From Pseudomonas fluorescens (GTDB lineage Bacteria > Pseudomonadota > Gammaproteobacteria > Pseudomonadales > Pseudomonadaceae), in NCBI RefSeq assembly GCF_000802965.1, contig NZ_JSAK01000032.1, positions 1 through 45,460 on the forward strand: 45,460 nucleotides of DNA, in the 5' to 3' direction. This document shows, piece after piece, positions 23,390 through 32,229 of the stretch (the stretch's first letter is position 1; each line of letters begins with the position of its first letter). Made by a program: the position numbers and the translations under genes. Below the pieces are notes generated by a model. That model saw only the letters and a program-made list of their open reading frames with translations, was not told the DNA's origin and made no database searches.

Positions 23390-25879
23390 ATGACCCCTCG
23401 CAATCCCCAACACCGTATTTCTGCTACCCAGCCATCCGTCAGACCCTTGAGCCGTGCCGTGCATGCCGCGCTGCTCGGGATGGCGCTGGTCGTCCCGTTG
23501 GGCATGACGATGGTGGCGCAACCGGCCTGGGCGCAGACCGACGTCGAAACCGAGTTCGACATTCCGGCAGGCCCTCTGGGTTCGGCATTAACCCAGTTCG
23601 CCGGCACGGCCGGGGTCACCGTTTCTTTCGCGCCAAGCGCCGCCAACGGCCAGCAAACCTCGGGATTGCGTGGGCGCTACAGCGTTGACGCCGGGCTGCG
23701 ACAGTTGCTCGCCGGGAGCAAACTCGAAGCCGTTCGCCATGACAATGGCAGCTATTCGCTGTTGCCGATCGTTGCTTCCGGCGCGGCCATGCAGTTGGGC
23801 GCGACCAGCATTTCCGGGGTTGCCGTGGAATCGGCCTATGGTCCGGTGGATGGCATGGTTGCCACTCGCAGCGCCACCGCCACCAAGACCGACACGCCGA
23901 TCCTGGAAATTCCGCAGACCATCAACGTGGTCACCGCCGAGCAGGTGGAAGTCCAGGGCGCGCGCAATCTGACCCAGGCGCTGCGCTATACGCCGGGGGT
24001 GAACACCGGAGGATTTACTGACCGTAACTCGATTGCCGACGAGATCACCAGCCGTGGTTTCGCGCCGACGCCGCTGTACCTGGATGGCGCCTACATCCCG
24101 TACGCCGGCAGCCTCGGCGGCGCGCCGCAAATCGATCCGTACACCCTGGAGCGCATCGAAGTGCTCAAAGGCCCGTCGTCGGTGCTTTACGGGCAAAACC
24201 AGCCGGGCGGCCTGATCAACATGGTCTCCAAGCGTCCAACCACCGAGCAGCGCAGTCAGGTCAAACTGGGGGCGGGCAGCTATAACCGGGTTAACGGTGC
24301 TTTCGACACCAGCGGTCCGATCGACGAACAGAAGCAGTTCAGCTATCGCCTGATCGGTGTGGCCGACAAAGGCAACGAAATGGTCGAGCACAACGAAAGT
24401 GAGCGCATGCTCCTAGCGCCGAGCCTGACCTGGGCGCCGACTGAAGACACGTTCCTGACCTTGCTGGCGCAGATCCAGCGTGACGATGGCGTGCCGGATT
24501 ATCAGTCGCTGCCGCGAATCGGCTCGCTGAACCGTGGCCCCAACGGCGAGAAAATCGACCGCGACTTTTTCTCCGGCGACACCAACTTCAACGACTACAA
24601 ACGTGACCAATACGTCTTCGGCTACGATTTCAGCCACAACTTGAGCGATGACCTGAAGTACCGCTCGACTGCGCGCTACACCGACGTGCGCGACCGCTAC
24701 AAGGGTTTCTACTTGCGCAGCTTCGTCACCGATGCCGACGGCGTGACCGATTACACCCGCGCCAACCGCGCCAAGGTCGATTGGCACCAGCACAACATCG
24801 CCTACACCGTCGATAACAATCTGGAATATAAATTCAACACCGGCGCCCTGGAGCACACCACCCTGGCGGGCGTGGACTATCGCCATTTCACCCGCAAGTA
24901 CGATGGCTACAACGCCAACAACGTGTTGCCGGTCGACCTGTACGGCAAGAACAACTACGACACCAGCAGCGTCACTACGCAACTGACTACAAAGTGGGAC
25001 AACACCCTGCGCCAGACCGGTTTGTACGTGCAGGACCAGATCAAACTGGACAAGTGGATCCTGACCATCGGCGGTCGCCAGGACTGGGCCGAGATCGACA
25101 ACAAGGACTTGCTGGCGTCGACCCACGAAGCCAAGCGTGACAACAAATTCACCGGTCGAGTGGGGTTGACCTACGTCACCGACTTCGGCCTGGCACCCTA
25201 TGTCAGCTACTCCGAGTCCTTCCTGCCGACCATCGGCACCGCCGCACCGCAACGTGGCGGCAAGGCTTTCGAGCCGACCGAGGGCGAGCAGTACGAAGTG
25301 GGCGTGAAGTACCAGCCATTCGAGAAGACGTTGATCACCGCGTCGGTGTATCAGATCAAACAGAAGAACGTGCTGACCGGCGACGAGGAGTATCCGGAGT
25401 ACATGGACCAGAGCGGCGAAATGCGTTCGCGTGGCGTCGAACTGGAAATCAAATCCAGCCTCGACAACATCGACGTCATGGCCGCGGCCAGCTACATGGA
25501 TTCGTTCTACACCAAGGACACCTGGGGCAACGAGGACAACCGCAACGAAGCCCAGTCACCGGTTTCCGCATCGATGTGGGTCGACTATCACTTCACCCAG
25601 GCCAACCTCAATGGGCTGACCTTCGGCGCGGGCGCGCGGTACACCGGGCGCAAACCGGGTGATGCGGCCAACTCGTTCGACGTGCCGTCGTACGTCGTCT
25701 ACGACGCCACTGTCAGCTACGACATGGGCAAACTGGACCCGAGCCTGCGCGGTTTGCAGACCCGCGTGAACGTGCAGAACATCTTCGATCGTGAGTACGT
25801 GTCGGACTGCAACTACGCGTTCGGTTGCTACTACGGCCAGGAGCGGGTGGCTTCTGTTGAGATGACTTACGACTGGTAA
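23390..25879 (+). CDS. TonB-dependent siderophore receptor with signalling domain
   Basis: This is an 829-residue outer-membrane receptor. A signal peptide (about 48 residues, ending AWA) precedes an STN signalling domain (FDIPAGPLGSALTQFA to YSLLP, about 55-125), a TonB-box/plug region (IPQTINVVTAEQV, YTLERIEVLKGPSSVLYGQ) and a 22-strand-type barrel ending in aromatic W. Two cysteines near the end (DCNYAFGCYYG) are typical of the hydroxamate receptor branch (ferrichrome/ferrioxamine, FhuA/FoxA/FiuA-like). The ligand is not proven. The STN domain and the FecIR genes upstream fit transduced autoregulation. A GGAAA ribosome site precedes ATG 23390. Confidence 0.93.
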   Translation: MTPRNPQHRISATQPSVRPLSRAVHAALLGMALVVPLGMTMVAQPAWAQTDVETEFDIPAGPLGSALTQFAGTAGVTVSFAPSAANGQQTSGLRGRYSVDAGLRQLLAGSKLEAVRHDNGSYSLLPIVASGAAMQLGATSISGVAVESAYGPVDGMVATRSATATKTDTPILEIPQTINVVTAEQVEVQGARNLTQALRYTPGVNTGGFTDRNSIADEITSRGFAPTPLYLDGAYIPYAGSLGGAPQIDPYTLERIEVLKGPSSVLYGQNQPGGLINMVSKRPTTEQRSQVKLGAGSYNRVNGAFDTSGPIDEQKQFSYRLIGVADKGNEMVEHNESERMLLAPSLTWAPTEDTFLTLLAQIQRDDGVPDYQSLPRIGSLNRGPNGEKIDRDFFSGDTNFNDYKRDQYVFGYDFSHNLSDDLKYRSTARYTDVRDRYKGFYLRSFVTDADGVTDYTRANRAKVDWHQHNIAYTVDNNLEYKFNTGALEHTTLAGVDYRHFTRKYDGYNANNVLPVDLYGKNNYDTSSVTTQLTTKWDNTLRQTGLYVQDQIKLDKWILTIGGRQDWAEIDNKDLLASTHEAKRDNKFTGRVGLTYVTDFGLAPYVSYSESFLPTIGTAAPQRGGKAFEPTEGEQYEVGVKYQPFEKTLITASVYQIKQKNVLTGDEEYPEYMDQSGEMRSRGVELEIKSSLDNIDVMAAASYMDSFYTKDTWGNEDNRNEAQSPVSASMWVDYHFTQANLNGLTFGAGARYTGRKPGDAANSFDVPSYVVYDATVSYDMGKLDPSLRGLQTRVNVQNIFDREYVSDCNYAFGCYYGQERVASVEMTYDW

Positions 25880-25900
25880 TCGTTGGTGTAGCGACGGACG

Positions 25901-25966
25901 TCATCGCGGGCAAGCCCGCTCCCACAGTTGATGCATTCCCCTGTGGGAGCGGGCTTGCCCGCGATG
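25901..25966. repeat. REPIN, 'CGCGGGCAAGCCCGCTCCCACA' type
   Basis: ATCGCGGGCAAGCCCGCTCC is mirrored by GGAGCGGGCTTGCCCGCGAT around a short loop. It lies between convergent genes and is yet another REP class. Confidence 0.88.
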
Positions 25967-25991
25967 AGGCCGGGGAGGCCAGCACAACTAC

Positions 25992-28190
25992 TCAAATCAT
26001 CGGCGGCAATTGATCCAGCATCTTGTCCAGGGTGATCGGGTACTCGCGCACCCGAATCCCCGTCGCGTTATACACCGCGTTGGCGATGGCCGCGCTGACC
26101 CCGCAAATACCCAACTCGCCAACGCCCTTCGCCTTCATCGGCGAGGAAACCGGATCGGTTTCATCGAGAAAAATCACCTCTTGGTGGGGGATGTCGGCAT
26201 GCACCGGCACCTCGTAACCGGCCAGGTCATGATTGACGAAAAAGCCCAGGCGTTTGTCCACCACCAGGTCTTCCATCAACGCCGCGCCTACGCCCATGGT
26301 CATCGCGCCAATCACCTGACTGCGGGCCGAAGTCGGATTGAGGATACGCCCGGCCGCGCACACCGAGAGCATCCGGCGCACGCGGGTTTCCCCGGTGGCG
26401 CTGTCCACGGCGACTTCGACGAAGTGCGCGCCGAAGGTTGATTGCTGGTACTTCTTGCTCAGCTCGCCGAATTCGATGCTGTCTTCAGCGACGATTTCGC
26501 CGGACTGTGCCGCGTTGCGCAACGGCATGCTTTTGCCGCCAGCGCGTACTTCGCCACCGACGAATTCAGCCTCGTCAGCGTTCACACCGAGGCGTTGCGC
26601 AACGGCCTCGCGCAGCTTGACGCACGCCGCATACACCCCGGCGGTCGAGCAGTTACCGCCGAACTGGCCACCCGAGCCAGCAGACACTGGAAAGCTCGAA
26701 TCGCCCAATCGCACGACCACGTTGTCGAGGCTGACACCGAGCATTTCCGCCGCCGTTTGCGCGATGATCGTGTAGCTGCCGGTGCCGATGTCCGTCATGT
26801 CGGTTTCCACGGTCACGATTCCCTGATCATTCAGGCGAACACGCGCCCCGGACTTCACCAGCAGATTATTGCGAAAGGCAACAGCGACGCCCATGCCGAT
26901 CAGCCAGCGTCCGTCGCGCTGTGTGGCCGGTTGCGCATGGCGTTGGTTCCAGCCAAAACGATCGGCACCGGTGCGCAGGCATTCGATCAGATGGCGCTGG
27001 GAAAAAGGTCGATCCGGCTTCACGGGATCAACCTGGGTGTCATTGATGATTCGAAATTCGATGGGGTCGAGTTTGAGCTTTTCCGCCATCTCGTCCATGG
27101 CAATTTCCAGCGCCATCATGCCCGGGGTTTCACCCGGTGCGCGCATCGCATTGCCTTCCGGCAGATCGAGTGTCGACAGCCGCATAGTCACCCGCCGGTT
27201 TTCCCCAGCGTACAACAATTTGCTCGGTTGCGCGGCCAGTTCCACTTTGCCGCCGGGCAAGTCACCGGACCAGCCCTCGTGGGCCATCGCGGTGATCTTG
27301 CCGTCGCTAGCGGCGCCGATGCGGATGCGTTGAATGGTCGCCGGGCGGTGGGTGCAATTGTTGAAGATCAGTGGCCGGGCCAGCGCCACTTTCACCGGTC
27401 TGCCGGCCATGCGCGCACCCAGGGCGGCGAGGACCGCATCAGCGCGAATGAACAATTTTCCGCCGAATCCACCGCCGATGTACGGCGATATCAGACGTAC
27501 GTTTTTCTTCGGGATACCGAGGGTTGTGGCCAGGTCGGTGACCGACCAATCGATCATCTGGTTTGACGTCCACAGGGTTAGCCGGTCGCCGTTCCATGCG
27601 GCCATCGAGGCCATGGGTTCCATCATCGCGTGGGCCTGATCGGGCGTGGTGTAGGTTGCGTCGAGTTGCACCGGTGCCGCCGCGAACGCTGTTTCAAAAT
27701 CCCCGTGCAGGGTGTCCGCCATTTGCTCCTTGGCTTCCACCGCCGACTCGCGGGAATTGGCGAGATCGAACGTGCCGTCTGTACTGGTGTAGGTAACGTC
27801 TACCCGTTCCGCAGCGGCGCGTGCCTGTTCAAAGGTATCGGCGATCACCAAGGCGACGGCCTGGTGATAATGCTGAATCTCTGGACCGCCAAGTAACTTG
27901 GCGGTGTTGTATTTACCTTGACCCAACTTGCCGGCATTGGCGGCGGTGACGATGGCAATCACCCCCGGTGCCGACTGCGCCGCTTCCAGGTTCATCGAAG
28001 CAATGCGCCCCTTGGCAATCGCCGAACCGACCACCACGCCGTAAGCCTGGTTGGGCGCGACGTTATGGTGTTCGTAGGCGTAGGGCGCCTGGCCGGTGGT
28101 TTTCAGCGGTCCTTCGATGCGCGAGGTAGGGTGGCCGATGACCTTGCCTTGGTCGATGGGATTGGTGGTGGCCGGGGTGTCGAATTTCAT
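25992..28190 (-). CDS. paoC: Aldehyde oxidoreductase, molybdenum-cofactor subunit
   Basis: This 732-residue xanthine-oxidase-family large subunit binds the molybdopterin cytosine dinucleotide. Its length equals E. coli PaoC. GVGELG near the C-terminus places the catalytic base at E692, the same number as in E. coli. GGGFGGKLFIRADAV (about 250) and GSGGQFGG (about 505) are cofactor-contact loops. It would oxidise aldehydes to acids in the periplasm as part of a PaoABC trimer. It overlaps paoB by 4 bp. The dedicated chaperone gene paoD is not found downstream; the next feature is a REP. Confidence 0.93.
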   Translation of the reverse strand: MKFDTPATTNPIDQGKVIGHPTSRIEGPLKTTGQAPYAYEHHNVAPNQAYGVVVGSAIAKGRIASMNLEAAQSAPGVIAIVTAANAGKLGQGKYNTAKLLGGPEIQHYHQAVALVIADTFEQARAAAERVDVTYTSTDGTFDLANSRESAVEAKEQMADTLHGDFETAFAAAPVQLDATYTTPDQAHAMMEPMASMAAWNGDRLTLWTSNQMIDWSVTDLATTLGIPKKNVRLISPYIGGGFGGKLFIRADAVLAALGARMAGRPVKVALARPLIFNNCTHRPATIQRIRIGAASDGKITAMAHEGWSGDLPGGKVELAAQPSKLLYAGENRRVTMRLSTLDLPEGNAMRAPGETPGMMALEIAMDEMAEKLKLDPIEFRIINDTQVDPVKPDRPFSQRHLIECLRTGADRFGWNQRHAQPATQRDGRWLIGMGVAVAFRNNLLVKSGARVRLNDQGIVTVETDMTDIGTGSYTIIAQTAAEMLGVSLDNVVVRLGDSSFPVSAGSGGQFGGNCSTAGVYAACVKLREAVAQRLGVNADEAEFVGGEVRAGGKSMPLRNAAQSGEIVAEDSIEFGELSKKYQQSTFGAHFVEVAVDSATGETRVRRMLSVCAAGRILNPTSARSQVIGAMTMGVGAALMEDLVVDKRLGFFVNHDLAGYEVPVHADIPHQEVIFLDETDPVSSPMKAKGVGELGICGVSAAIANAVYNATGIRVREYPITLDKMLDQLPPMI

Positions 28191-29143
28191 GCCTGGGCCC
28201 TCGCTTGCGCCATCACCGAAGCGAGCGTGCGCTCGACCAGTGTCAGTTTGAAGGCGTTTTCATGGGTGGGGGTGGCGCCGGACAACAACTGTTCCGTAAC
28301 CGCTTTCGCGCCTTTGGGCAGCGACGATTCAGCGGTTTCCACGCGCCACGGTTTGGGCGCGACGCCGCCGAGGGCAACGCGGCCCGAGCCGTCCTGCTGG
28401 ATTACCGCGGCCACTGAAACGAGGGCGAATGCGTACGAGGCGCGGTCACGGACTTTCTGATAAACGTGCGTACCGCCAATCGGCGCGGGCAAGGTCACGG
28501 CGGTAATCAGCTCGTGCGCCGCCAATGTGGTTTCGATGTTTGGTGTATTGCCGGGTAAACGATGCAGGTCGGCGATGGCGATCACTCGAGTAGTGCCGTC
28601 GGGTCGAACCGTCTCCACCTGAGCATCGAGCAAACGCATCGCCACAGCCATGTCGCTGGGATGGGTGGCAATGCACGCATCGCTGACGCCGATAATCCCC
28701 AGTTGCCGACTGAATCCACCGATGGCCGCGCAGCCACTGCCCGGTTGGCGCTTGTTGCAGGCTTGATGGGTGTCATAGAAATACGGGCAGCGCGTGCGTT
28801 GCAGAAGATTGCCGGCGGTGGTGGCCATGTTGCGCAACTGGCCGGACGCGCCGGCGAGGAGGGCGCGGGAGAGCACGGCGTAATCCTTGCGGATGCGTGC
28901 GTCGGCCGCGAGGTCGGTGTTGCGCACCAGCGCGCCGATGCGCAAACCACCTTCCGGCGTAGCTTCGATGCGGTCCAGCGCGAGGTCGTTGACGTCGATC
29001 AGTTGCGTCGGCGTCTCGATGTCCAGCTTCATCAGGTCCAGCAGGTTGGTGCCGCCCGCGATGAATCGTGAGCCACTGACCTGTGCGGCGAGCGAGGCGG
29101 CTTCGGCCGGGGACTGGGCGCGTGAATAGGTAAAGGGCCTCAT
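28187..29143 (-). CDS. paoB: Aldehyde oxidoreductase, FAD subunit
   Basis: This is a 318-residue FAD-binding subunit of the xanthine-oxidase family. FIAGGTNLLDLMK (about 27-39) and ATTAGNLLQ (about 108-116) contact FAD. C119, C129 and C138 (RCPYFYDTHQAC, GSGC) are three of the cysteines of the extra [4Fe-4S] cluster seen in PaoB, which separates this enzyme from ordinary xanthine dehydrogenases. It is the middle gene of three overlapping genes (4 bp on each side), so equal synthesis is expected. It passes electrons between the 2Fe-2S subunit and its own FAD. Confidence 0.92.
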   Translation of the reverse strand: MRPFTYSRAQSPAEAASLAAQVSGSRFIAGGTNLLDLMKLDIETPTQLIDVNDLALDRIEATPEGGLRIGALVRNTDLAADARIRKDYAVLSRALLAGASGQLRNMATTAGNLLQRTRCPYFYDTHQACNKRQPGSGCAAIGGFSRQLGIIGVSDACIATHPSDMAVAMRLLDAQVETVRPDGTTRVIAIADLHRLPGNTPNIETTLAAHELITAVTLPAPIGGTHVYQKVRDRASYAFALVSVAAVIQQDGSGRVALGGVAPKPWRVETAESSLPKGAKAVTEQLLSGATPTHENAFKLTLVERTLASVMAQARAQA

Positions 29144-29775
29144 GCGCTGGCCTCCGCGACTTCGGTGATCGCTTCGATGATGTTGGAGTACGCACCGCAG
29201 CGGCAGATGTTGCCGCTCATGCGTTCCTGGAGTTCGCTGGCGATCAGCTTGGGTGGTTCGGTGAGACTCGGGCTGGCGTGGCTGGGAATGCCATCACGGA
29301 TTTCTCCCAGCACCGCGACCGCCGAGCAGATCTGCCCCGGTGTGCAATAGCCGCATTGATAGCCGTCATGCTTGATGAACGCCGCTTGCATCGGATGCAG
29401 TTTGTCCGGCGTGCCGAGCCCTTCAATGGTGGTGACCTTCGCGCCTTCGTGCATCACCGCAAGGGTCAGGCAGGAATTGATGCGTCGACCGTCGACAATC
29501 ACCGTGCAGGCGCCGCACTGGCCGTGGTCGCAACCCTTCTTGGTGCCAGTGAGTTGCAGGTGTTCGCGCAACAGGTCGAGCAGGGTGGTGCGGGTGTCGA
29601 GTTCCATTTGTTGTTGCGCGCCGTTCACCCAAATCGACACCTTGGTTTTGACCGGGAGCGCGGCGTTGGCGGCTGCGGCCTGAGCGGAAATGAATGGAGG
29701 CAGGATCACGGCCGCTGCGGTCACCACGCCCACGATCAGCAGGTCTCGTCGGGAAATCGTCATCAAGTCGGGCAT
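29140..29775 (-). CDS. paoA: Aldehyde oxidoreductase, [2Fe-2S] subunit with Tat signal
   Basis: This is a 211-residue iron-sulfur subunit. It begins MPDLMTISRRDLL, a twin-arginine export signal that would carry the folded complex to the periplasm. Two clusters are visible: C82/C87/C90/C102 in the plant-ferredoxin fold and C141/C144/C191/C193 in the helical domain. ATG 29775 has AGGAAA upstream; an ATG at 29820 is in frame but would bury the Tat signal. It is the first gene of paoABC. No regulator is adjacent. Confidence 0.93.
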   Translation of the reverse strand: MPDLMTISRRDLLIVGVVTAAAVILPPFISAQAAAANAALPVKTKVSIWVNGAQQQMELDTRTTLLDLLREHLQLTGTKKGCDHGQCGACTVIVDGRRINSCLTLAVMHEGAKVTTIEGLGTPDKLHPMQAAFIKHDGYQCGYCTPGQICSAVAVLGEIRDGIPSHASPSLTEPPKLIASELQERMSGNICRCGAYSNIIEAITEVAEASA

Positions 29776-29969
29776 CGGTGCGTTTCCTATGGTTGATTGG
29801 CGATTACAGCCCTCATCCATTGACTGACCGCCAGGGTCAGGGAAACGTTTTTGCGGTTTTCGGCTATAGAGTTATGCGTGTGGCTCATGAATCGATCATG
29901 ACAGGCGAGTAACGCGGTCCGGCACGCTATGATAGGCAGCCGCGTCCATTCCCGGAGTCAATCCCCGCA

Positions 29970-30665
29970 ATGCCCCAGATCACCCACTACAAAACCCCGT
30001 GCCCCGAGTCGGTCAACAGTCAGATCCTGCAACTGGTGGTCGACAACCTGACCGACATCAGCATGGTCGCCATCCCGCCGAGCAACCTGCTGTACAACGT
30101 CTACCAGTATGCGATCGGCTACGAGGTGCACCTGTATCTGGAGGCGCTGAACGGGGCGAAAGGACTTGCGGTGGAATTGCTCGTCGCCACCGATCTGGAC
30201 GACCCGGATAAAGTCGTCGGTTTCCTGCTGTACCTGCCGGTCAAGGACGATCCCGACGCGTGCGGTGTGGCTTATATGGCTGTGGATGCCGGCCATCGAC
30301 GACAGGGTGTAGCGCGCAGAATGCTGCGAGAGATGGTCGGCCGTTACCCGCATGCCGAGCTGACTTGCGCAGTGGCCAAGGTGCCGTATTTCGAATCGAT
30401 GGGCTTTCAGGTGGTAGGTACGCGCGCCACCCAAGTGTTGATGAACACCCGCGACCACGGCAGCGACGGCTTGCTGGCGCAGTTGGATGTGGCACCGATC
30501 TACAGCTCGCTGGAGGTGCGGCAGATTCATACCTACCTGCTGCAAAAGCACGGCAAGCGGGCGATGCTCGATGCGGAGAAGCAGCGGGATCGGCACTTGG
30601 ATCAACTGACGCGCAAGGCCAGCGAGTTCGTCCACGAACGATTGGGCCAACGTGGTCAACTGTAG
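29970..30665 (+). CDS. GNAT-family N-acetyltransferase
   Basis: This is a 231-residue acetyltransferase. The acetyl-CoA loop is seen as VDAGHRRQGVARRML (about 100-114), followed by VPYFESMGFQVVG. The last 60 residues are a charged helical tail not found in minimal GNATs. The substrate is unknown. The final codons are CAA CTG TAG: the TAG is the first bases of the REP element immediately downstream, so the repeat supplies the stop codon. Confidence 0.87.
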   Translation: MPQITHYKTPCPESVNSQILQLVVDNLTDISMVAIPPSNLLYNVYQYAIGYEVHLYLEALNGAKGLAVELLVATDLDDPDKVVGFLLYLPVKDDPDACGVAYMAVDAGHRRQGVARRMLREMVGRYPHAELTCAVAKVPYFESMGFQVVGTRATQVLMNTRDHGSDGLLAQLDVAPIYSSLEVRQIHTYLLQKHGKRAMLDAEKQRDRHLDQLTRKASEFVHERLGQRGQL

Positions 30666-30760
30666 GAGCGAGCCTGCTCGCGATGGTCGTTAACGATAAC
30701 GCTGGAAGCCTGACACCCCGCGGCGTGCTCAGGTTTTTCGCGAGCAGGCTCGCTCCTACA
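30661..30760. repeat. REPIN, 'GCGAGCCTGCTCGC' type, long conserved loop
   Basis: TGTAGGAGCGAGCCTGCTCG is inverted at the right as CGAGCAGGCTCGCTCCTACA. The ~55-bp middle is nearly the same as in the element at 35341. It supplies the stop codon of the acetyltransferase. Confidence 0.88.
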
Positions 30761-30789
30761 AGGGATATGCGGTGGTTTCAGAATGCACA

Positions 30790-30815
30790 AAGCCCGGTCA
30801 AATGCCGGGCTTTTT
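30790..30815 (+). terminator. Rho-independent terminator
   Basis: AAGCCCGG-tcaaatg-CCGGGCTT followed by TTT. It lies 125 bp beyond the acetyltransferase stop, after the REP element. Confidence 0.82.
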
Positions 30816-30835
30816 CTTGTCTGGTTTACGCGCAG

Positions 30836-30860
30836 TTAAAAAAGAGCCTCAAAGCTCTTT
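30836..30860 (-). terminator. Rho-independent terminator (minus strand)
   Basis: On the minus strand AAAGAGC-tttgag-GCTCTTT is followed by a further T-run and TAA. It terminates transcripts coming from the aminopeptidase gene or from a separate RNA in 30861-31043. Confidence 0.65.
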
Positions 30861-31043
30861 GATGGGGAGAAGTGGAGCCATTGAGGCTCAAGATGCGCAA
30901 ATGAAGCAGGCGGTGAGCTTGATAGGGGTTCAGTGCACTCACCACCTACGCAACGGCCTGGACAAGCAAGCGGCTGCGCAACTCCATCGTAGGAAGATGG
31001 GGGGGCGGCCTCAAGTACCGCTAGTCGAATCCCCCCACAAGTG
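30861..31043 (-). other. Unexplained structured spacer
   Basis: This stretch of about 180 bp lies between the aminopeptidase stop and the minus-strand terminator. It contains a GAGCC/GGCTC hairpin (30875-30889), a CCCCCC/GGGGGG-rich pair around 31000-31035 and no convincing coding frame. It could be a 3' UTR-derived small RNA or a remnant of a mobile element. Confidence 0.35.
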
Positions 31044-32174
31044 TCAGCTTCTGCGATTTTGATCACCCGGCCAACCGGCCTGATTCAGGGCCCTGAGCAG
31101 CGTTTCGGCATCCAGCCCCGTCACCGCGTGGCCGTTACCTTCGGTCGTTTCGGCGGCGAGCAAGGCGTTGATGATGGCTTCTTCGACGGCTTCGGTGGCG
31201 GCCAGGAACAATTCGCTGATGTGATCGTTGTTAACCATGCTCAAGTGGTCGCAGGTCGGTGCTTTTTTGCTCTCATAAGCGGCCGGCGGTACGTGTTGAT
31301 TGCCGGTGGCGAAGGCGATGAAAATGTCGCCGCTGTGGTCCTCATTACCGCCCCCGGTACGGGCCAGGCCGAGGCTGGCCCGTTGCGCCAGGCGCGTGCA
31401 TTGATGCGGCAATAACGGCGCGTCAGTGGCCAGGCAGACTACGATCGAGCCCATGCCCGGATGCGGCAGCGAGGCCTGAAGGAATGGCGAGTCGACCTGT
31501 TCCATGTAGCGCCCGACGGGGTAACCATCGACGCGCAATTCGTTACGGATGCCATGGTTGGCCTGGACAATCGCCCCCACCGTCCAGCCGCCTTGGGCAC
31601 TGTTCAACCGGCGCGAAGCGGTGCCTATGCCGCCCTTGAATTCATGGCAGATCATGCCGCTGCCACCGCCAACATTGCCTTCGCTCACCGGGCCGCCGAC
31701 TGCCGCGCGCAGGGCTTCGGCCACGTGTTCGACGTTGACGTGAAAACCGTTGATGTCGTTGAGCAAGCCGTCGAAGGTTTCCAGCACCACCGGCATGTTC
31801 CAGTAGAGCCGCCCGTCATCCGGTTGCTGCTCACGGTCCAGCACAATCAACGCATCGCGCACCACACCCAGGCTGTGGGTGTTGGTGAACGCGATCGGGC
31901 TGGTCAACAGACCGGCCTCGCGAATCCACTCCAGCCCCGTGGCGTCGCCGTTGCCATTGAGCACATGGACACCGGCAAAGCACGGTTGCTGACTGGTAGA
32001 GCCGGCACGGGGTTCGATCACGGTGACCCCGGTGAGAATGTCGCGACCTTTGGCGCTGCGGCCGCGCACATTGCTGTGGCCGACGCGCACGCCGGGTACA
32101 TCGGTGATGGCGTTGAGGGGGCCGGGTTGCAGTTGGCCGAACTGGATGTTGAGGTCGCGGGCACGTGGATTCAT
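31044..32174 (-). CDS. P1-family aminopeptidase (DmpA/BapA-like)
   Basis: This is a 376-residue Ntn-hydrolase of the DmpA family, which cuts N-terminal residues from small peptides, including beta-peptides. Landmarks include ITDVPGVRVGH, GVTVIEPR, HSLGVVRDAL, NVGGGSGMICHEFKGGIGTASR and MGSIVVCLATDAPLLPHQ. Self-cleavage is expected between G242 and S243, freeing the catalytic serine as a new N-terminus. The length equals DmpA. ATG 32174 is chosen; ATG 32186 is possible. It follows the binding-protein gene by about 55 bp and is probably co-transcribed. It is likely cytosolic. Confidence 0.92.
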   Translation of the reverse strand: MNPRARDLNIQFGQLQPGPLNAITDVPGVRVGHSNVRGRSAKGRDILTGVTVIEPRAGSTSQQPCFAGVHVLNGNGDATGLEWIREAGLLTSPIAFTNTHSLGVVRDALIVLDREQQPDDGRLYWNMPVVLETFDGLLNDINGFHVNVEHVAEALRAAVGGPVSEGNVGGGSGMICHEFKGGIGTASRRLNSAQGGWTVGAIVQANHGIRNELRVDGYPVGRYMEQVDSPFLQASLPHPGMGSIVVCLATDAPLLPHQCTRLAQRASLGLARTGGGNEDHSGDIFIAFATGNQHVPPAAYESKKAPTCDHLSMVNNDHISELFLAATEAVEEAIINALLAAETTEGNGHAVTGLDAETLLRALNQAGWPGDQNRRS

Positions 32175-32229
32175 GGGTGTTCTCATCTTGAAATTCGTGG
32201 CAGAAAAAGTGGATGTGACAGGGGCGTGG

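Noticed and set aside
24413..25252. Minus-strand frame of 279 codons opposite the TonB receptor
   Set aside because: It is a shadow of the receptor's third-position GC bias with no recognisable domain.
26442..27566. Plus-strand frame of 374 codons opposite paoC
   Set aside because: The minus-strand gene has all catalytic motifs; the plus frame is low-complexity and has no start signals.
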